In this document: piece after piece, positions 59,996 through 64,000 of the stretch | Numbering within the stretch: the first letter of the stretch is position 1 | Layout: each line of letters opens with the position of its first letter | Assembly: GCF_026427595.1 (NCBI RefSeq) | Contig: NZ_CP101527.1 | Location: 436,001 to 500,000 of the forward strand | DNA: 64,000 nt | DNA from: Alkalimarinus sediminis | GTDB lineage: Bacteria > Pseudomonadota > Gammaproteobacteria > Pseudomonadales > Oleiphilaceae | Direction: 5' to 3' | The notes under the pieces: generated by a model | Seen by the model: the letters and a program-made list of their open reading frames with translations, nothing else | The model's database searches: none | What the model was told of the DNA's origin: nothing | Program-made: the position numbers and the translations under genes

Positions 59996-60028
59996 AAAAG
60001 GCGATCCCCAATCAGGATCGCCTTTTTT
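59996..60028 (+). terminator. intrinsic terminator after typA
   Basis: AAAAAGGCGATCC pairs with GGATCGCCTTTTTT (7-base loop), followed by further T residues. The A-run on the 5' side allows function on both strands. Confidence 0.92.
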
Positions 60029-60183
60029 GTTTTTCTATTCGACCTTTAACAATGACCTTGGCTGAATTACACTTGAGTGATGTTGGTATGGACTTGAGGT
60101 CGCGATTCGCTAGACATTGTGTTGAAGCGTCAGTGTAAGAAGTGCCAGTCAATCATAAACCTATATGTAATGGTCGAGCTTTT

Positions 60184-61146
60184 ATGTTGACGTTATTTCC
60201 TGATTTAGCGCCCAATCAAACTTATCGTTTTTCAGTTTCAGACCTGCATGATATCTATGTGGAAGAGTCGGGTAATCGAAACGGGATCCCTATTGTCGTA
60301 ATGCATGGTGGGCCGGGTCTTGGGTGTGGCCGTTATTTAAGGCGCTTTTTTGACTCAGAGCGCTTCAGAATTATCATGATCGATCAGCGGGGAGCAGGTA
60401 GGTCAAAGCCTCTAGCGGAGACATCAGGGAATAGCACAGAAGCGCTTGTTTCTGATGTTGAGCGAGTCAGGCAAGAGTTGTCGGTCGATAAGTGGCTAGT
60501 ATTTGGTTATGGTTGGGGGGCTGCTTTGGCGTTGGCGTACGCTGTAGCTCACTCAGAATCAGTTGTAGGGATGCTTCTTCAGGGGGTCATGTTAGGTGGT
60601 CAAAAAGAAGTTGACTGGCTCTTTAAGGATGGCTGTAATCGAGTGTTTCCAGATGCCTGGGAAGAATTTGTTGCGCCGCTAGGTGCCGGTGAGCAAGGTG
60701 ATGTGCTTCGTGCTTATAGTGCTAGGTTAAATGACAGTAATGAGCTAGTGCAGATGCAGGCGGCAAAGGCTTGGGCGTATTGGATGGCTCGATGCTCAAC
60801 ACTGCATCCTAATCAGTCTGTAGTTGATTATTATCTAAACCCACATATAGCCATTGCTCTGGCAAAGCTGCAGTGCCACTATTTTACTAATCTAGGATTT
60901 CGAGCAGATGCTAGTACCTTTGCGGGGCTCAAGTCTCTGTCGGGCATTCCTGGTGTGCTGGTGCATGGTCGGTATGATTTAATTGCGCCCTTAAATGGTG
61001 CGCTAGCGCTGCAGCACCACTGGAGTGGTGCGGAGATTCATATTATCCGAGATGCAGGGCACTCTATTGCTGAACCGGCCATTGTAGATGCCATTCTTAA
61101 TTCGATTAATCAGTTGGTTGATAGGGTTGGTCCTGATATTGCTTAG
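60184..61146 (+). CDS. prolyl iminopeptidase-like alpha/beta hydrolase without catalytic serine
   Basis: About 320 residues from ATG 60184 (MLTLFPDLAPNQTYRFSVSD, aligning with the family start); GTG 60142 would add 14 residues. Fold and order match prolyl iminopeptidase: oxyanion motif HGGPGLGCG, IIMIDQRGAGRS, the cap, Asp in HGRYDLIAP and His in DAGHSIAEP. But the nucleophile elbow, GGSWGS in the family, reads GYGWGA, so Gly110 replaces the serine. The family WEG (cap) and IENHYF motifs, whose Glu residues hold the substrate amino group, are WMA and LQCHYF here. Probably not a peptidase; new function unknown. Confidence 0.8.
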   Translation: MLTLFPDLAPNQTYRFSVSDLHDIYVEESGNRNGIPIVVMHGGPGLGCGRYLRRFFDSERFRIIMIDQRGAGRSKPLAETSGNSTEALVSDVERVRQELSVDKWLVFGYGWGAALALAYAVAHSESVVGMLLQGVMLGGQKEVDWLFKDGCNRVFPDAWEEFVAPLGAGEQGDVLRAYSARLNDSNELVQMQAAKAWAYWMARCSTLHPNQSVVDYYLNPHIAIALAKLQCHYFTNLGFRADASTFAGLKSLSGIPGVLVHGRYDLIAPLNGALALQHHWSGAEIHIIRDAGHSIAEPAIVDAILNSINQLVDRVGPDIA

Positions 61147-61304
61147 ATTAGAATAGTTAAGTTGAGTATAAATAAATTTAATGCGACGATACTTAAGATT
61201 AGGCTGATTATTCTAATATTTATGATTACTATTTCTATCGCTTTGTACCAAAAATTCTTTTCTCAGGGCGTTCAGTTTAATAATGGCTGTTCGAGAGTGT
61301 TATC

Positions 61305-61742
61305 TTGAAAGGATTGATTCAGCGGGTTTCAGAGGCTTCCGTTAATGTAGATGGAAGCGTGGTCGGCAAGATTAATCGCGGCATACTTTTATTACTTGGT
61401 GTAGAAAAGGGTGACTCGCAGCAGGAAGCAGATCGCCTGCTAAAAAAAGTACTCTCCTATCGCATATTCGATGATGAGTCAGGGAAGATGAATTTAAGCC
61501 TCATGGATGCAGGTGGTGCGCTTCTAATAGTTTCTCAGTTCACGCTAGTTGCAGATACCAAAAAGGGGTTGCGTCCAGGCTTTTCGTCGGGAGCAACTCC
61601 AGTTGATGGTTTAAAACTATACGACTACTTTGTTGCTCAGGCAAAAGACTTGCACCCTAAAGTAGAAACGGGGTGTTATGGAGCGGATATGAAGGTCTCA
61701 TTAATAAATGATGGACCGGTTACATTCTTGTTAGAGTGTTAG
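61305..61742 (+). CDS. dtd: D-aminoacyl-tRNA deacylase
   Basis: Removes D-amino acids (and glycine from tRNA-Ala) mischarged on tRNA. 145 residues from TTG 61305, needed to give the conserved [13 protein letters not shown] start. Catalytic-pocket motifs [18 protein letters not shown] and the Gly-cisPro motif [10 protein letters not shown] are intact. Located after the hydrolase, a neighbour relation seen in other gammaproteobacteria where pip and dtd are adjacent. Confidence 0.95.
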   Translation: MKGLIQRVSEASVNVDGSVVGKINRGILLLLGVEKGDSQQEADRLLKKVLSYRIFDDESGKMNLSLMDAGGALLIVSQFTLVADTKKGLRPGFSSGATPVDGLKLYDYFVAQAKDLHPKVETGCYGADMKVSLINDGPVTFLLEC

Positions 61743-61944
61743 TATTTTATGGTGTGGTGGATTGTTGGTTAGGCGGTGGTTACAAAATTACGACGAAAGT
61801 ATGAAATATGTCTGCTGTAAGCTCTGGTAGGATGCAGTTTGGTAGCTTCACGCTGCGAGCATTAAATAATTTGTTACGATGGTTGCTAACGTATTGAAGT
61901 AGAAGGCTATAAAAACAGTATTACGGTTGGTTGTTTGGGACTTG

Positions 61945-61959
61945 GTAACAAAATGTTAC
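61945..61959. repeat. palindrome GTAAC-N5-GTTAC
   Basis: Perfect 5-bp inverted arms with a 5-base spacer, followed by an A-run. Candidate operator; the binding protein is unknown. Confidence 0.55.
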
Positions 61960-62082
61960 AAAAAAAATAGAAAATAAACCGGATTAGTTTGCAAAAAAGC
62001 GTTTCATATATTACATAATAATTATGATTTAAAACTTTAAGAAAAGGTTGTAACATACTGTTTATCTAAAGGATGTTAATAT

Positions 62083-62117
62083 TTATATAAAACCACGTTG
62101 ATCGTGAATTTATATAA
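62083..62117. repeat. 35-base palindrome upstream of the porin
   Basis: Outer arms TTATATAAA and TTTATATAA (9 bp), a 2-base mismatch, inner arms CACG and CGTG (4 bp) around TTGAT. Either a DNA operator or a hairpin in a leader or small RNA. Confidence 0.7.
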
Positions 62118-62284
62118 GTGTTAATTAAGTCTCCAGTAATTGCTTAAATTGACTAGGAGGTAAGAACAAATAGGAATCGGTGTTTAGTTGGTTGATTTGG
62201 CCTGTGCTATTTGCACCAGCGACGCATTAGCGCAAACCGGAATGCGAATGTACCACCCAGATGAAGAGTAATGAGTAAGAAAAT

Positions 62285-62314
62285 TTGCACTTTGTCATGA
62301 AAATGACATATCTT
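62285..62314 (+). promoter_or_regulatory. candidate porin promoter with palindromic spacer
   Basis: TTGCAC (62285-62290), an 18-base spacer and TATCTT (62309-62314) make a modest promoter. The spacer contains TGTCAT-GAAA-ATGACA (62293-62308), a perfect inverted repeat that could be an operator. Start would be about 125 bases before the porin ATG. Confidence 0.4.
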
Positions 62315-62445
62315 TTTACTACAAATGGGCATAGTTAACGCTCATTGGGAAAAGATTAAACTAAAAATAGCTTTAACCCTTCAGCCTTCAAATTTTCACT
62401 AAGAAAAATGAAGTTGAAAAAATTAATAAACAAAAGGAAGACGAA

Positions 62446-63483
62446 ATGAAAAAGACTCTGATTGCTTCAGCTGTTGCGGCAGCAGCACTATCTACCTCTG
62501 CATTCGCTATGGATCCAGCTACTGAGTTGGCTGAAAAGCTTGATAGCATGCCTACTATTTACGGTAACGTGCAGATTGTTGCTACTTATGCAGATGTAAA
62601 ATCTAAAACAGTTCAGGGTGCTCCTGAGCGAGGAATGAGCGACTACGGTATGGCTGATAATGGCTCTACTCTTGGTTTTAAGCACTCTCATGAAGTTGCT
62701 CCTGGCCTAACTGCATTCGCAAAAATTGAGTTTGAATATAGTGCGACTGAAAAGCAAGATGCTAACCAAGGCGGCGGCGGCGGTCTAGGAGAGACTGATG
62801 AAGCTTACCTAGGCCTTAAAGGTGATTTCGGTTCTGTTTGGGTAGGTACTAACGATACTATCTATGAAACTTGGGTTGAAGATGTAACTGACCACTATGA
62901 GTACTTTGGTGTTGTAGGTGAGGCTGAGGCAAACTTTGGTAACAAAGAAGATCGTACTGTTGAGTATGTAACGCCAAGCATGGGTGGTTTTCAGCTGGGC
63001 GCTGCTTATCAAATGAACGGTCAAGGTGACAACCAGGCTGCTACTAAGACTCGTGATAACCTGATTGTCGGTGCTAAATACTCGTTAGACGCGCTTACTT
63101 TGGCGCTTGTGTATGGCAATAATGAAGCTGATAACACGCCTGGGGCTAAAGGTGCATATGGTTTCTCTGCTGCTTACGAGATGGATGCGTTTAAAGTTGG
63201 GTTCTCTTATGAAACTCAGGAAGACTACTGGAGCACGGCTTCTTTGCTAGGTGTTTATACTATGGGTGCTAACCAGTTTGCCCTTAGTTACGCAATGGGT
63301 GAAGAAGATGGCACTGGACGTAAGGGTGAGGTTTCTACGATTACTGTACAGGCCCTTCATAACATGTCTGATAACTTCTATGTTTACACTGAAGCTCAGA
63401 TAGGTGAATCAGAGAAGATCTCTGGTGGTGATTATGAAGCGTCAGGTAGCCAAGCTGTTCTAGGTGCTACCTACGTATTCTAA
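62446..63483 (+). CDS. Gram-negative porin
   Basis: Outer-membrane trimeric porin, 345 residues. Signal peptide MKKTLIASAVAAAALSTSAF with cleavage after AFA (residue 22). Mature sequence alternates as beta strands, with NVQIVATYAD at the first strand, the family GSTLGFKHSHEVAPGLTAFAKIEFEY and LGLKGDFGSVWVGTND blocks, and the terminal phenylalanine (LGATYVF) recognised by the Bam complex. AGGAAG ribosome site. Substrate selectivity not deducible. Confidence 0.92.
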   Translation: MKKTLIASAVAAAALSTSAFAMDPATELAEKLDSMPTIYGNVQIVATYADVKSKTVQGAPERGMSDYGMADNGSTLGFKHSHEVAPGLTAFAKIEFEYSATEKQDANQGGGGGLGETDEAYLGLKGDFGSVWVGTNDTIYETWVEDVTDHYEYFGVVGEAEANFGNKEDRTVEYVTPSMGGFQLGAAYQMNGQGDNQAATKTRDNLIVGAKYSLDALTLALVYGNNEADNTPGAKGAYGFSAAYEMDAFKVGFSYETQEDYWSTASLLGVYTMGANQFALSYAMGEEDGTGRKGEVSTITVQALHNMSDNFYVYTEAQIGESEKISGGDYEASGSQAVLGATYVF

Positions 63484-63509
63484 TTACGAATTAGAAATGC
63501 GTGTACTGA

Positions 63510-63540
63510 AAACCGGGGTCAAGTTGATCCCGGTTTTTTT
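63510..63540 (+). terminator. intrinsic terminator after the porin gene
   Basis: 11-bp stem (AAACCGGGGTC with GATCCCGGTTT, one G-U pair) and 5-base loop, followed by T residues. Confidence 0.93.
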
Positions 63541-63713
63541 ATGCCTGTTAATAATTGCGTAAGCAAAAAGGGTAGGCTCGATTGGTTTTTCTTTGCCATA
63601 TAACTTCCCATTATTTTCCTCTCCCATCGTTTTAGTCTAGTATCGGCTCATATAGCCATTGCTCTCATAGTGATAAAATATAATAGCTTTAAACGACTTA
63701 CGCCCGAGGTCTC

Positions 63714-64000
63714 ATGTCCAAAGAAATTGAACTAAAGATGATAGCTTCACCAGTTTCAGTTAAGTCTGGATTGCCTGAGTTACTTAAAAAGTTAGATGTC
63801 AAAAAAGTAAAAGAGACTTGGTTGGTTAATAAGTACTTTGATACACATGACTTGTTGCTTAACAAAGCGTGCATAGCGCTTCGGATTCGTGAAAAGGGCG
63901 GTCGTTTTATCCAAACATTAAAAACCAAGGGGGATACTGTTGGTGGGCTTAGTCAACGAGGTGAGTGGGAGTGGGGTCTATCGGGCTGCAAGCTCGACGT
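63714..64000 (+). CDS. CYTH-domain inorganic triphosphatase (5' part)
   Basis: First 95 residues of a CYTH protein cut by the window end. The ExExK signature is present at the N-terminus (KEIELKM), followed by NKYFDTHDLLLNKACIALRIREKGG and QTLKTKG, which supply the basic and acidic tunnel residues. Probably a YgiF-type triphosphatase, possibly with a C-terminal CHAD domain beyond the window. The 230 bases before it contain only the porin terminator and an A/T-rich stretch. Confidence 0.85.
   Translation, partial: MSKEIELKMIASPVSVKSGLPELLKKLDVKKVKETWLVNKYFDTHDLLLNKACIALRIREKGGRFIQTLKTKGDTVGGLSQRGEWEWGLSGCKLD

Larger units (their letters stand above)
61743..62445 (+). other. 703-base gene-free region upstream of the porin
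   Basis: A/T rich. Holds three palindromes (61945-61959, 62083-62117, 62293-62308), a perfect AGGAGG at 62155-62160 with no suitable start codon, and a broken mini-ORF at 62180-62278. It is long for a porin leader and may carry a small RNA or several regulator sites. No protein gene could be supported. Confidence 0.6.

Noticed and set aside
59956..60138. 60-residue ORF after typA
   Set aside because: It spans the typA terminator and has no ribosome site or family resemblance.
60142..60183. GTG 60142 as start of the hydrolase gene
   Set aside because: No ribosome site, and the extra 14 residues precede the point where the family alignment begins; kept as an alternative.

Overview
The window reads as a chromosome segment of a marine, salt-adapted gammaproteobacterium. 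The evidence is the canonical gammaproteobacterial str/S10/spc/alpha ribosomal-protein order, a four-gene ectoine cluster with its own aspartokinase, a complete MSHA type IV pilus locus of the Vibrio/Shewanella kind, a glnA-DUF4124-ntrB-ntrC nitrogen block, and a uvrA-MFS-ssb block as in Pseudomonas and Marinobacter relatives. I would place it near Oceanospirillales/Alteromonadales; genus is not decidable from this sequence alone. I see no tRNA, rRNA, insertion sequence, prophage or CRISPR array.

Layout. 1-20.7 kb: the 3' part of rpoC, then rpsL-rpsG-fusA-tuf, a terminator and a near-consensus promoter, then 28 genes in one direction from rpsJ to rplQ, including secY, rpmJ and rpoA. 20.8-26.1 kb: uvrA on the minus strand, divergent from a YajR-like MFS transporter and ssb. 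26.1-28.4 kb: a chemoreceptor with a duplicated sensor module. 28.4-33.5 kb: minus-strand ectA-ectB-(unknown gene)-ectC-ask, divergent from a MarR-type regulator (ectR). 33.7-52.5 kb: the MSHA locus mshI to mshQ, all plus strand. 52.6-57.6 kb: minus-strand glnA, DUF4124 gene, ntrB and ntrC. 58.1-61.7 kb: typA, an alpha/beta hydrolase lacking its nucleophile, and dtd. 61.7-64 kb: a 0.7 kb gene-free region rich in palindromes, a porin, and the start of a CYTH-domain gene.

How the genes work together. The first third is the transcription and translation core; several of its spacers look structured and may carry autogenous control. The ectoine cluster turns aspartate semialdehyde into the compatible solute ectoine, with a dedicated aspartokinase for precursor supply and a MarR repressor whose operator is recognisable in the divergent promoter region. 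The MSHA genes encode inner-membrane platform (mshI/J/G), ATPase (mshE, with a c-di-GMP binding module), secretin (mshL), major pilin (mshA), minor pilins (mshB/C/D/O/P) and a large probable tip adhesin (mshQ). NtrB/NtrC would control glnA, which has a sigma-54 type promoter.

Most notable points: a close match to the published EctR1 operator, an unrecognised gene inside the ectoine operon, a prolyl-iminopeptidase-like protein that has lost its catalytic serine and substrate-anchoring acids, and structured spacers between rpsJ/rplC and rpsN/rpsH.
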